The notes: a model not told the origin generated them from the sequence alone. A DNA stretch of 64,000 bases from Sphingomonas sp. (GCA_017418975.1 JAFOMG010000011.1:248001-312000); one strand, 5' to 3'. Positions 16,240 through 25,055 are shown, counted from the first letter of the stretch. Numbers and translations are program-made.

Positions 16240-17843
16240 CGCGAAGGTGCTCCGGTCAACGGCGGAGTGGTGTTTTCGACCGCGTTGGCGATCGGGTCGC
16301 CGGCCGGCGCAGCGGCCGGACCCGTCGCCGGGGCGGGCTGCTCGGCGGCGATGGGGTGGAGCGTTCCGTCGCAATCCCGCTCCATGCCCGGCAATGGCGT
16401 CGCCGCGGCGGGCGGATTGGGGCCGAGCAGGCGCCGCGCCGTCTCCAGCCGATATCGTCCGCGCCAGGTCCAGCTCCGCCAATCGGCTTGCCGCCCGGCG
16501 AGATCGGCCATCACCTGCGCGCGGACATGGCGCACCCGGTCGCGGAACCCGGGCGGCAGCGGCCGGCGCTCGAGCGCGACCAGCGAAAGCAGCGCGGCGG
16601 GGCCGGTTTGCGCGAGATAGCAGAGGTCCAGCGCCACTCCGCGACCGCTCGTCTCGCGGGCATGGCGCACATTCCAGGCGGCGGCGCCTGCCTCGAGATC
16701 GGCGATGCTCGCAGCGCTCAGCACCAGGGCCGCCATCAGCGCATTGGCGTTGATCAGCCAGGCGGTGCTCCTGCCGGCGAGCATCCGCCAGCAGATCAGC
16801 GCCAGCCCGATCGCGACCAGCCCCATCCAGGCGAGCGCGGCGATCCGCAGGCTCGTCAGCGAATAGGCCGCGACATAGTCGAGCGTGCGCAGGATCGAGG
16901 AGGCGACGAGCAGCAGGTTCTGCGCCACCCACAGCACCACCAGCCGGCGGATCGCCGGATCGGCGGCGCTGGCCGAGCCGGGCTTCAGCGCCACCAGCAC
17001 GAACAGCCCGGCGAGCAGGGCGGTAGCGATCAGCGGATAGGCACCGCGATGGGCATAGTCGGCCAGCGTCACGCCCGGCGGCAACGGCGCGCCGCTCCAC
17101 AGAAAGGCGAGGTCGAGCCCGTTCTGGATGGCGAACACGATGTTGAACAGCAGCAGGGAGAGCAGCAGCGAGGCGGCCGGGATGCCGGGCAGGGCGATGT
17201 CCGCGCGCGGCAGCAGGGCGGCGGCGCGGGTCGCCCAGCGGGTGGGGCGCAGGCTCGGCCAGATCAGCGCCAGCAGCAGCGCCCAGAACAGCATTTCGCC
17301 GAGCCCGGGCAGGCGGACCCGGGCGAGCGCCTGGGCGATGACGGGGTTGGCGCTGGCGAACAGCGCGACGAACAGCGCGGTCATGCCGAGCGGCAAGGCG
17401 AGCAGCGCTGCGAGCCTCGCCGGGCCGTGCCCGCCGCGCCGCGGCTTCAGGCGCGCGAGGCGGATCAGGTCGAGCGCCGGGGCGAGCGGTCCGCTCAGCC
17501 CGTGCGCGGCCAGGCGCAGGCTCCAGCGCCAGGCATCGTCGAACCGGCCGGTGCGCGGCATCAGCGCGGCGATCGAGAGCGCGCTCCAGAACAGCATCCA
17601 TCCGAGGCCGCCGGGGTCATGGGCGAGCACGATGGCGAAGCCCGCCGCGATCGCCAGCGCGACCAGGCTCGGCCGCCGGCGCAGCGCCGGGCGGGTGGCG
17701 AGCAGCGCGCCGGTCCAGGCAAGGGCGAAGCCGCCGATCCACGATCCCGCCGCGTCGCCGAGGAACAGCCGGTCCATCGCGGCGATGATCGCGATGGCGG
17801 CGGCGACCTTGGCCAGAAAGCTGAAGCGTGCGGTGCGGATCAT
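16236..17843 (-). CDS. DUF4173/DUF4153 family multi-pass membrane protein
   Basis: 535 aa with about ten to twelve hydrophobic segments from residue 8 to about 400 and a soluble C-terminal third rich in Ala/Pro. The family mark is the LLFNIVFAIQNGLDLAFLW and TLADYAHRGAYPLI stretch (residues about 240-285). It is first in an operon with a response regulator and kinase, with a 4-base overlap to the regulator, suggesting that it is either the output or a membrane partner of the sensor. Function of the family is unknown. Confidence 0.85.
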   Translation of the reverse strand: MIRTARFSFLAKVAAAIAIIAAMDRLFLGDAAGSWIGGFALAWTGALLATRPALRRRPSLVALAIAAGFAIVLAHDPGGLGWMLFWSALSIAALMPRTGRFDDAWRWSLRLAAHGLSGPLAPALDLIRLARLKPRRGGHGPARLAALLALPLGMTALFVALFASANPVIAQALARVRLPGLGEMLFWALLLALIWPSLRPTRWATRAAALLPRADIALPGIPAASLLLSLLLFNIVFAIQNGLDLAFLWSGAPLPPGVTLADYAHRGAYPLIATALLAGLFVLVALKPGSASAADPAIRRLVVLWVAQNLLLVASSILRTLDYVAAYSLTSLRIAALAWMGLVAIGLALICWRMLAGRSTAWLINANALMAALVLSAASIADLEAGAAAWNVRHARETSGRGVALDLCYLAQTGPAALLSLVALERRPLPPGFRDRVRHVRAQVMADLAGRQADWRSWTWRGRYRLETARRLLGPNPPAAATPLPGMERDCDGTLHPIAAEQPAPATGPAAAPAGDPIANAVENTTPPLTGAPSR

Positions 17844-17954
17844 GCGGGTCTCCCGGGTTCGGGATTGCGATGCGCCCGCACCGTCCAGCCCGGGCGCCGA
17901 AGGCCAAGGAGAGGTTGTGCAGGATCGATGCAGGACGATAGAGGCGCCCGGACC

Positions 17955-19244
17955 ATGACCGCGCTTCCCGCCCTAGGCTTCGATTTCGGCACCACCAATT
18001 CCGTCGCCGCGCTGGCGGACGAGGGAGGTTCCACGCTGGTGCGGCTGGACGGGCCCGAACGCGCCGATCCCGTTTTCCGCTCGGCGCTGTGCTTCTGGCA
18101 GGACGAAGCGGAGCGCGGCGGGCTCGGCGTCGCGGCCGGGCCCTGGGCGATCGCCGAATATCTCGACTTTCCCGAGGGCAGCCGCTTCCTCCAGTCGTTC
18201 AAGTCGGTCGCGGCGAGCGCGAGCTTCGAGCATGCGATCGTCTTCGAGCGGAGGCTGCGCTTCGAGGAACTGGGCCGCACCTTCCTGGCGCTGATGGCGG
18301 CGCGGGCGCAAGGGGCGCTGGCCGGCGGCGCGCGGCGCGTGGTGGTCGGCCGTCCGGTCGAATATGCCGGCAGCCGGCCCGACGAGGCGCTCGCCCGGCA
18401 GCGCTACGACGCGATGTTCGCCGGGTTCGGCGCCGAGATCCATTATGTCTATGAGCCGCTGGGCGCGGCATTCAGCTATGCGACGCGGATCGCCGAGCCG
18501 GCGACCGTGCTGGTGGCGGATTTCGGCGGCGGCACCAGCGATTTCTCGGTGGTGCGGATCGAGGCGCCGGGCGCCCCGCGCCGCTGCTCGCCGCTCGCCC
18601 ATGCCGGCGTCGGCATCGCCGGCGACCGGTTCGACCAGCGAATCGTCGAGCATCTGATCCTGCCGCTGCTCGGCAAGGGCGGCCACTATCGCTCGTTCGA
18701 CAAGGTGCTGGATATTCCGGCGGGCTGGTTCGCCGATTTCTCCGACTGGTCGCGCCTCGCGCTGATGCGCAACCGCAAGACGCTGGCCGAGCTGGAGAAG
18801 CTCCGGCGCGCGGCGCTGGATCCGCAGGCGATCGGACGGATGATCGCCGTGATCGAAGGCGAGCTGGGCTATCAGCTCTATCATGCGGTCGGCGCGCTCA
18901 AGCGGGCGCTCTCGACGGCGGACGCGGCGCATTTCCGCTTCGAGGGCGGCGATCTTGCGATCGAGGCCGAAGTCACCCGCGCCGCGTTCGAGGCGTGGAT
19001 CGCACCCGACATGGCGCGGATCGAGGCGGCGGTGGACCGGGCGCTGGCGCTCGCCGGCATCGATGCGGCGGCGATCGACCGCGTCTTCCTGACGGGCGGC
19101 ACCTCGCTCACGCCCCGGGTCCGCCGGCTGTTCGAGGAGCGTTTCGGCGCGGAGAGGATCGCCGCCGGCGGCGAGCTCACTTCGATTGCCCATGGGCTGG
19201 CGCTGATCGGCGGCCAGGAGGACGTGTCCGCCTGGGCGGCCTGA
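17955..19244 (+). CDS. Hsp70-family (YegD-like) ATPase without substrate domain
   Basis: 429 aa, essentially only an actin-like/Hsp70 nucleotide-binding domain: phosphate-1 loop GFDFGTTNS (residues 8-16), phosphate-2 VADFGGGTSDFSVV, adenosine motif VFLTGGTSLTPRVR and a late GLALIGG. The usual substrate-binding beta domain and lid are absent, as in E. coli YegD. The ATG at 17955 starts right before the first strand; an open frame extends far upstream but is only a shadow of the divergent gene. It is divergent from the DUF4173 operon with a gap of 111 bases. Cellular role is unknown. Confidence 0.88.
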   Translation: MTALPALGFDFGTTNSVAALADEGGSTLVRLDGPERADPVFRSALCFWQDEAERGGLGVAAGPWAIAEYLDFPEGSRFLQSFKSVAASASFEHAIVFERRLRFEELGRTFLALMAARAQGALAGGARRVVVGRPVEYAGSRPDEALARQRYDAMFAGFGAEIHYVYEPLGAAFSYATRIAEPATVLVADFGGGTSDFSVVRIEAPGAPRRCSPLAHAGVGIAGDRFDQRIVEHLILPLLGKGGHYRSFDKVLDIPAGWFADFSDWSRLALMRNRKTLAELEKLRRAALDPQAIGRMIAVIEGELGYQLYHAVGALKRALSTADAAHFRFEGGDLAIEAEVTRAAFEAWIAPDMARIEAAVDRALALAGIDAAAIDRVFLTGGTSLTPRVRRLFEERFGAERIAAGGELTSIAHGLALIGGQEDVSAWAA

Positions 19245-19285
19245 GGCGCAGCCGGCGGGGATATGCGGCGATACGGGCCGGGGCC

Positions 19286-20203
19286 TCAACCCGTCGCGAG
19301 GATCGGCTCCAGCGTGCCGAGCCAGGCGACGAGCGCCAGCACGATCGCCGCGCAGGCGGTTTCCAGGGCCAGGCTGATCCGCAGCGCGGCCAGGGCGCCG
19401 TCATGGTCTTCGGCTTCGATGCGCGCGAGGAGCGCGGGCGTGAGGCGATACCGGTTCGCCGCCGCGAAGCCGAGCATCGCCGCGAACAGCGCCAGCTTGC
19501 AGAGAAGCAATTGCCCGTAGAGCGTGCCGGGCAAGCTTGCCACGCCGGCGGGCCCGACGAGCAGCCACGCGTTCACCATCCCGCTGGCGACGATGACCGC
19601 TACCATGACGGTGCCGATGCGCGCGAAGCCGTCGAGCGCGCGATGGGTGGTGCGGAGATGCCCGGCATCGGCGCGGGCGGCGGGGCGTGCGACCAGCAGG
19701 AGGAGTGAGAGGAGCGCGCCGATCCAGGCCCCGGCGGCGACGAGATGCGCGATATCGGCTCCCAGATGGAGCCAGCCGATCGCGCCTTCGTCCATCGCGC
19801 CATGCCCCGCCCAGGCCAGGGTGCCGAGCGCCGCCCCGCCGCCGATGGACGCCGCGGCGAGCGCGGCGCCGGGCCTTTTCCCGATCCGGAACGCCGAAAG
19901 GACGAGGAGGGCGAGGCCGGCGATGCGGGCGGCCCAGGCCTTGCCCAGCGGCATGCCCGTCAGGATCGTCGACAGGGTGCCGGCATCCACTTGCCCGACC
20001 GGCACGCCCGCCATGGCCGCCGCGATCACCGCGAGGCCGAATATCGACAATCCGACCCCGATGATTCCCGTCGCGATCAGTATGGCGCGCAGGGGCAGCG
20101 CCTCACGCACCCCGGCGGCGCACAGCGCGAAGAAGGACACGCCGAACGCCGCCGCCAGGTCGAGATAGAGCGCGAACCTGATGGCGACGCCAAGCGTGTC
20201 CAT
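19286..20203 (-). CDS. copD: CopD family copper resistance membrane protein
   Basis: 305 aa with about eight transmembrane helices. Typical CopD blocks are seen: LHLGADIAHLVAAGAWIGALLSL with the conserved His/Trp positions, and SGMVNAWLLVGPAGVASLPGTLYGQLLLCKLALFAAMLGFAAANRY. It lies 3 bases behind copC on the minus strand and is probably co-translated. CopC/CopD are thought to move copper from periplasm to cytoplasm or to homeostatic partners. The pair is divergent from the sigma-factor/copAB cluster, completing a four-gene cop set. Confidence 0.9.
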   Translation of the reverse strand: MDTLGVAIRFALYLDLAAAFGVSFFALCAAGVREALPLRAILIATGIIGVGLSIFGLAVIAAAMAGVPVGQVDAGTLSTILTGMPLGKAWAARIAGLALLVLSAFRIGKRPGAALAAASIGGGAALGTLAWAGHGAMDEGAIGWLHLGADIAHLVAAGAWIGALLSLLLLVARPAARADAGHLRTTHRALDGFARIGTVMVAVIVASGMVNAWLLVGPAGVASLPGTLYGQLLLCKLALFAAMLGFAAANRYRLTPALLARIEAEDHDGALAALRISLALETACAAIVLALVAWLGTLEPILATG

Positions 20204-20206
20204 GTC

Positions 20207-20575
20207 TCACTTCACCTTGAAAGCGTAGCTGCCCTGCACCCGGTGCGTGTCGTTGGAGACGGCGTGCCAGTCGAGCTTGTAGGCGCCGCGGGGCAGGGGC
20301 TTCGTCAGCGTCACGACCATGGTCTTGCCGTCCGGCGACAAGGCGGTGGTGAGCTGCATCTTCATCGGCGCGGACATCTTCATGCCCGGCATGTCGGTCA
20401 TCACCAGGTCGACGCCCGAGAATTTGTCGACGAGCGCTTCCGAGAACACCAGCTGCAGCCGCGCCGGGGCCGCGACGACCGAGTCCGGCGCGGGGGTGGC
20501 GGACATCAGCTTCGGATGGGCCAGCGCGGGCGTCGCCATCAAGAGCGCGGCGGCGGTGAGGATTCCAAGGCGCAT
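20207..20575 (-). CDS. copC: CopC family periplasmic copper-binding protein
   Basis: 122 aa. Signal peptide (MRLGILTAAALLMATPALA) would be cut to leave His as the new N terminus (HPKL), the classic Cu(II) ligand of CopC proteins. A second ligand set is seen in the C-terminal DTHRVQGSYAF block. The middle has a Met-containing segment (MTDMPGMKMSAPMKM) that could bind Cu(I). The fold is a small beta-barrel. It leads the minus-strand copCD pair and shares a 185-base divergent promoter region with the CnrYXH-like module. Confidence 0.92.
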   Translation of the reverse strand: MRLGILTAAALLMATPALAHPKLMSATPAPDSVVAAPARLQLVFSEALVDKFSGVDLVMTDMPGMKMSAPMKMQLTTALSPDGKTMVVTLTKPLPRGAYKLDWHAVSNDTHRVQGSYAFKVK

Positions 20576-20760
20576 TGTCGAGACTCCATGAACCGGCCAG
20601 ATGCCGGCACGACCGATACGCGGGGCCGGGACCGATCCCTCATCCGGAAGGCGGCCGTCGATCGCGCTTCACCCCTGTGCCGGTGCCCGCAACGCCATTA
20701 GGATGGGCGAGGGCGCACGCGCTCGCCTGCGTATTGCAACGAAGGGAACTGGAGCGGACA

Positions 20761-21027
20761 ATGGAAACCGACATCGACGCGACGCTGCGCAAGCTGGCGA
20801 ACGCGGATCATCCCGGGCTCGACGGCATGGAGGCCGCGGTGCTGGCGGGCGTGCGGGCAAGGCGCGAAGCGCGGGCCGGCGTCCGGATGGCCGCCGTCGC
20901 CGGCATCGGCGCCGTGGTGCTCGGCGCGGTGGCGGCCGGCCCCGGCACCTCGCCGGCTTCCGCCGCGGCGCCCTTTGGCGGTGCCGCTTCGCTCGCGCCG
21001 TCGACGCTGCTGCTGGCCGAGCGATGA
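20761..21027 (+). CDS. Small membrane protein, candidate CnrY-like anti-sigma factor
   Basis: 88 aa: a hydrophilic N terminus of about 42 residues (METDIDATLRKLANADHPGLDGMEAAVLAGVRARREAR) followed by one membrane helix (MAAVAGIGAVVLGAVAAG) and an Ala/Pro/Gly-rich periplasmic tail. This is the layout of CnrY, the small membrane anti-sigma factor that binds CnrH through short cytoplasmic helices. RBS GGAGCGG is 7 bases ahead. The stop overlaps the sensor gene (ATGA), and the ECF sigma gene follows, matching cnrYXH gene order. The call rests on position, size and topology; sequence identity to CnrY cannot be judged by eye. Confidence 0.6.
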   Translation: METDIDATLRKLANADHPGLDGMEAAVLAGVRARREARAGVRMAAVAGIGAVVLGAVAAGPGTSPASAAAPFGGAASLAPSTLLLAER

Positions 21028-21464
21028 GGCAGGCGAGGCTCGCGGCCATCGTCGCCGCCATTGCCTTTCTGGCCGCTGTGGCCGGGGTCTGGGTGGGCCG
21101 CACGCTGATCCCGGCGCAGGGCCATCAGGGATCGGAGCTCCACGAGGTCCTGCACCACCAGTTGACGCTGGACGACGGGCAGAAGGCACGGCTCGCGCTA
21201 CTCGAGCAGAGCTTCGCGGTCCGCCGCCAGGCGCTGGAGCTCGAGATGAAGTCGGACAATGCCCGGCTGGCCGAGGCGATCGCGGCCGAGCACGGCATCG
21301 GCCCGCGCGTGACCGCCGCCGTCGATGCGTCGCATCGCGCGATGGGGGAGCTGCAGAAGGAAACGCTGGCGCACATCTTCGCGATGCGGGAAATCCTGCG
21401 GCCCGATCAGCAGGCCGTGTTCGACCGTGCGGTGGTTCATGCGCTCACCGCCGACGCGCGGTGA
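21024..21464 (+). CDS. CnrX-like periplasmic heavy-metal sensor
   Basis: 146 aa with an N-terminal membrane anchor (IVAAIAFLAAVAGVWVG) and a helical periplasmic domain. The metal ligands of CnrX from Cupriavidus metallidurans are His42, His46, Glu63, His119 and Met123; here His40, His44, Glu61, His117 and Met121 occur, each shifted by two. The pairs HEVLH and HIFAM keep the i,i+4 spacing. The start overlaps the anti-sigma stop (ATGA) and the stop overlaps the sigma gene (GTGA). In this family metal binding by the sensor loosens the sensor/anti-sigma complex and frees the sigma factor. Neighbours suggest copper as a signal; CnrX itself senses Ni/Co. Confidence 0.85.
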   Translation: MRQARLAAIVAAIAFLAAVAGVWVGRTLIPAQGHQGSELHEVLHHQLTLDDGQKARLALLEQSFAVRRQALELEMKSDNARLAEAIAAEHGIGPRVTAAVDASHRAMGELQKETLAHIFAMREILRPDQQAVFDRAVVHALTADAR

Positions 21465-22027
21465 GGTCGGATTACGGTTCCCTGTCCGACGGCGACCTCG
21501 TCACGCTCGCCGTGGCGGGAACCGACGCCGCCTATGCCGAGATCGTGCGCCGCCATCGCAGCCATGTCTATCGATTGGTCCTCGGCAATGTCGCCGATGC
21601 CGACGAGGCGCTGGACCTTGTCCAGGAAACCTTTCTCTCGGCGCACCGGGCGCTGCGCCGCTATGATCCGGCGCGGCCGATGCGCGGCTGGCTTGCCACG
21701 ATCGCGCTCAACAAATGCCGTGACTGGGCGCGTCGCCGGACGGTGCGCCGGTTCTTCACCTTCGCCCGCGACATCGACGACGTCGCCGGGGCGATGCCCG
21801 ACGACCGGCCCGACCAGGCAGTGGTGGCCGCCGACCGCCAGGAACTCGCCCGGCTCCGCCGCGCGATCGCCGCGCTTCCCGCATCGCTCCGCGAGCCGCT
21901 CGTGCTGCATGCGATCGAGGGCATGAGCCAGGCGGAGGCCGCCTCGGTGCTGCGGATCACCGGAAAGGCCGTCGAGATGCGCCTCCGCCGCGCCCGCATC
22001 AGGCTGGGCGAGATGCTGGGGCGCTGA
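21461..22027 (+). CDS. ECF sigma factor, CnrH-like
   Basis: 188 aa from a GTG that overlaps the sensor stop. Sigma region 2 (DEALDLVQETFLSAHRALRRYDP, RGWLATIALNKCRDWARRR) recognises the -10 element; region 4 (LPASLREPLVLHAIEGMSQAEAASVLRITGKAVEMRLRRARIRL) recognises the -35. A variable linker lies between. Being third in an anti-sigma/sensor/sigma cassette and directly upstream of copAB, it probably drives this cassette and the copper genes. I could not see a convincing shared promoter motif before 20761 and before copA. Confidence 0.92.
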   Translation: MRSDYGSLSDGDLVTLAVAGTDAAYAEIVRRHRSHVYRLVLGNVADADEALDLVQETFLSAHRALRRYDPARPMRGWLATIALNKCRDWARRRTVRRFFTFARDIDDVAGAMPDDRPDQAVVAADRQELARLRRAIAALPASLREPLVLHAIEGMSQAEAASVLRITGKAVEMRLRRARIRLGEMLGR

Positions 22028-22116
22028 TCCGCCGCGGCCCGGTCCGGGCGGATCCGCGAGGGGTGGCGGGCGCTGCCGCGTACCGGATGGAAAGAACTAT
22101 TCCCAGCACAGGGGTG

Positions 22117-24024
22117 ATGATGACGAAGACGATGGACCGGCGGAGGCTGTTGCGCGGAGCCGGGCTTGGCGCCGGCGGGCTTGCGCTCGCCGCATGGATG
22201 CCCGCCTGGGCCCAGAGCGTCTCCCCCGGCCTGGCGCCCGACTTGCCGACCGTTTCCGGCGAGGACATCAGGCTCCGGATCGCCCGGCAGCGCATGGCGA
22301 TCGACGGCCGGCAATATCGGGCGATCGGCGTCAACGGCACCGTGCCGGCGCCGCTCATCCGCCTGCGGGAAGGGCAGAATGTCCGCCTGCACGTCGAGAA
22401 CGCGCTCGACGAGGACAGCTCGATCCACTGGCACGGCCTGATCGTGCCGGCCCAGTTCGACGGCGTGCCCGGCGTTTCCTTCCCCGGCATCGCGCCGCGC
22501 TCGACCTTCCTCTACGAGTTTCCAGTCCGGCAGAACGGCACCTATTGGTATCACAGCCATTCCGGGGGGCAGGAGCAGCTCGGCCTCTATGGCCCGCTGA
22601 TCATCGATCCCGCCGGCCCCGATCCCGTTCGCTACGATCGCGAGCATGTGATCCTGCTGTCCGATCATAGTCGGTCCAGCCCCGAGGCGATCTTCCGCAA
22701 TCTGAAGGCGATGCCGGGCTATTACAATTATCAGCGCCAGACGCTGGCGGGCCTGCTTGCCGGGCGCGACCAGAAGGGCAAGGACCGTGCCGAATGGGGC
22801 AAGATGCGGATGGATCCCGCGGACATCTCCGACGTGACCGGCGCCGCCTATACCTATCTCGTCAACGGGCACGGGCCGTTCGACAACTGGACCGCGCTGT
22901 TCAAGCCGGGCGAGCGGGTGCGGCTTCGCATCGTCAACGCCTCGGCGATGACCAGCTTCAACGTGCGCATTCCGGGACTGCGGCTCACCATCGTGCAGGC
23001 CGACGGCCAGCATGTCGTGCCGGTAGAGGTCGACGAGTTCCAGATCGGTGTCGCCGAGACCTATGACGTGATCGTCACGCCGGCAGAGGACCGGGCGTTC
23101 ACGCTGGTCGGCGAGGCGGTCGATCGTTCGGGCATGGCGCGCGCCACGCTGGCGCCCCGGCCCGGCATGGCGGCCGCGGTGCCGCCGCTGCGCCCGCGCC
23201 CGCTGGCGACGATGAAGGACATGGGCATGGACATGTCGTCGATGGACCATGGCGGCGGCGCCGCGTCCGGCGGCATGCAGGGCATGTCGCACGGCGCGAT
23301 GCCGGCGGCGCGCGGCGTCGATCCCAGCGCGGAGCGGAACGCCTCGGCCAGGCTCGGCGGCGTGGCCGAGGCGGCCGCGAACATGGCGGGGATGGACCAT
23401 TCGCGGATGGATCACTCCACGCATGGCGGCGCGCCCGGCGCGGACATGGCCGGCATGGACATGGGCGCCATGCGGATGCGCGATTTCTCCTATGCGCCCG
23501 AGGTGCGGAAGACACCCGGCGTCCAGACCATCTCGCCGATGCCGATGGATCGCACCGGAGAGCCCGGCCAGGGGCTGGAGGATGTCGGCCACCGCGTGCT
23601 GGTCTACAAGGACCTGATGGCGCTCGATCGGAACCCCGATGTCCGCGCCCCGTCGCGCAGCCTCGACATCCATCTCACCGGCAACATGGAGCGCTTCATG
23701 TGGGCGTTCGACGGGGTGAAGATGTCGGACACCATGGAGCCCTTTCCCTTCGTCGAGGGCGAGCGGGTGCGGGTCAATCTGATCAACGACACGATGATGG
23801 CCCATCCCATCCACCTGCACGGGCATTTCTTCGAGCTGGTCACCGGCCATGGCGACCATGCGCCGCGCAAGCATACGGTGATCGTGCAGCCCGGCGGCAA
23901 GGTGACCTGGGACTTCACCGCCGACGCGGTGGGCGACTGGGCGTTCCACTGCCACCTCCTGTATCACATGATGGCGGGGATGATGCGGACCGTGAGCGTG
24001 CGGCCGAAGGGAGGCCCGGCATGA
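22117..24024 (+). CDS. copA: CopA-type multicopper oxidase, Tat exported
   Basis: 635 aa. Twin-arginine signal (MDRRRLLRGAGLG...LALAAWMPAWA), then three cupredoxin domains with copper ligands SIHWHG, WYHSH, HPIHLHGHFF and the type-1/type-3 cluster HCHLLYHMMAGMM at the C terminus. Between domains 2 and 3 lies a Met/His-rich insert (roughly residues 368-455, with repeated MDH, MDM and GM units) of the sort that binds Cu(I). Start chosen at 22117 after CAGGGG; ATG at 22120 is equally possible. It oxidises periplasmic Cu(I) to the less toxic Cu(II). The stop overlaps copB (ATGA). Confidence 0.95.
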   Translation: MMTKTMDRRRLLRGAGLGAGGLALAAWMPAWAQSVSPGLAPDLPTVSGEDIRLRIARQRMAIDGRQYRAIGVNGTVPAPLIRLREGQNVRLHVENALDEDSSIHWHGLIVPAQFDGVPGVSFPGIAPRSTFLYEFPVRQNGTYWYHSHSGGQEQLGLYGPLIIDPAGPDPVRYDREHVILLSDHSRSSPEAIFRNLKAMPGYYNYQRQTLAGLLAGRDQKGKDRAEWGKMRMDPADISDVTGAAYTYLVNGHGPFDNWTALFKPGERVRLRIVNASAMTSFNVRIPGLRLTIVQADGQHVVPVEVDEFQIGVAETYDVIVTPAEDRAFTLVGEAVDRSGMARATLAPRPGMAAAVPPLRPRPLATMKDMGMDMSSMDHGGGAASGGMQGMSHGAMPAARGVDPSAERNASARLGGVAEAAANMAGMDHSRMDHSTHGGAPGADMAGMDMGAMRMRDFSYAPEVRKTPGVQTISPMPMDRTGEPGQGLEDVGHRVLVYKDLMALDRNPDVRAPSRSLDIHLTGNMERFMWAFDGVKMSDTMEPFPFVEGERVRVNLINDTMMAHPIHLHGHFFELVTGHGDHAPRKHTVIVQPGGKVTWDFTADAVGDWAFHCHLLYHMMAGMMRTVSVRPKGGPA

Positions 24025-25055
24025 TCCGGCGCGCCGCGATCCTCGCCAGCGGTGCCCTGTTGGCGGCGGGCGCGCCGGCGGCGGCGCAGGATCATTCCAT
24101 GCACGGCATGCCGATGCCGAAGGCCCCGGCGAAGCCGAAGCCCGCGCCCGCGCCGGAAAACGCCGCGCCGCGACAGGATGCGCCGCCCGGCACCGACAAG
24201 CCGGCGGACGCGCAGCCGATGGATCATGGCGGGATGGACCATGGCGCCATGGATCACGGCGCCATGGATCATGGGACGACGCCCGCGATGCAGGCGGTCG
24301 GCACCGCGCTCGAGGCGGGCGATGCCCCGGCCCCGGCGCCGCCGGCCGACCATTATGCCGACCGCTTCTTCCCGGCATCCGACATGGAGCGATCGCGCAA
24401 GGCCTCTATGCGCGAGATGGGCGGGCGGCCCCTCGGCTCCGTCCTGTTCAACCTCGCCGAGTTCCAGCCGCGCCCGGGGCGTGACGCCTATCGCTGGGAG
24501 GGCGAGGGCTGGTTCGGCGGCGACGTCAATCGCCTGACGGTGAAGAGCGAAGGCGAGGGCCTGGTTCGCGGCGGCATCGAGAGCGCCGAGGTCCAGCTGC
24601 TCTACAGCCGCGCCATCGATCCCTATTTCAACTTGCAGGCCGGCGTGCGGCACGATTTCCGGCCGGGGCCGGCGCGGACCTATGCCGCGCTCGGGTTCGA
24701 GGGGATGGCGCCCTATATGTTCGAAGTCGAGGGGGCGGTCTTCCTGTCGACCAGGGGCGAGCTGCTCGGCCGGCTGGGCGGCTATTACGACCAGCGCATC
24801 ACCCAGCGGCTGATCCTCCAGCCGCGCGCCGAGTTCAACTTCTCGGCCCAGGACATGCCGGCGCAGCACATCGGCACCGGGCTGACCAGCGCGGAACTAG
24901 GCCTGCGGCTGCGCTACGAGATCGCGCGGCGCTTCGCTCCCTATGTCGGCCTTTCCTGGGAAGCGAAGGCGGGGCGCACGGCGGACTATGCCCGGGCCGA
25001 TGGCGAGAAGCCATCGGCGCTCGGCCTGGTGGCGGGCGTCCGCTTCTGGTTCTGA
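24021..25055 (+). CDS. copB: CopB outer membrane copper resistance protein
   Basis: 344 aa. Signal peptide, a low-complexity Pro/Ala segment and four near-tandem MDHG units (GGMDHGAMDHGAMDHG, about residues 70-90), then the CopB beta-barrel domain: DRFFPASDMERSRKASMREMGG, FQPRPGRDAYRWEGEGWFGGDVNRL, VQLLYSRAIDPYFNLQAGVRHDF and the end LGLVAGVRFWF with a terminal Phe typical of outer membrane barrels. It is translationally coupled to copA. Probably sequesters or exports copper at the outer membrane. Confidence 0.95.
   Translation: MIRRAAILASGALLAAGAPAAAQDHSMHGMPMPKAPAKPKPAPAPENAAPRQDAPPGTDKPADAQPMDHGGMDHGAMDHGAMDHGTTPAMQAVGTALEAGDAPAPAPPADHYADRFFPASDMERSRKASMREMGGRPLGSVLFNLAEFQPRPGRDAYRWEGEGWFGGDVNRLTVKSEGEGLVRGGIESAEVQLLYSRAIDPYFNLQAGVRHDFRPGPARTYAALGFEGMAPYMFEVEGAVFLSTRGELLGRLGGYYDQRITQRLILQPRAEFNFSAQDMPAQHIGTGLTSAELGLRLRYEIARRFAPYVGLSWEAKAGRTADYARADGEKPSALGLVAGVRFWF

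Noticed and set aside
16356..17954. A 533-codon upstream extension of the Hsp70-like frame
   Set aside because: It covers the DUF4173 gene on the opposite strand; the Hsp70 motif starts right after the ATG at 17955.
20600..20760. GGAACT before 20761 as an ECF -35 element
   Set aside because: It is too close to the start codon to leave room for a -10 box, and no matching motif was found before copA.
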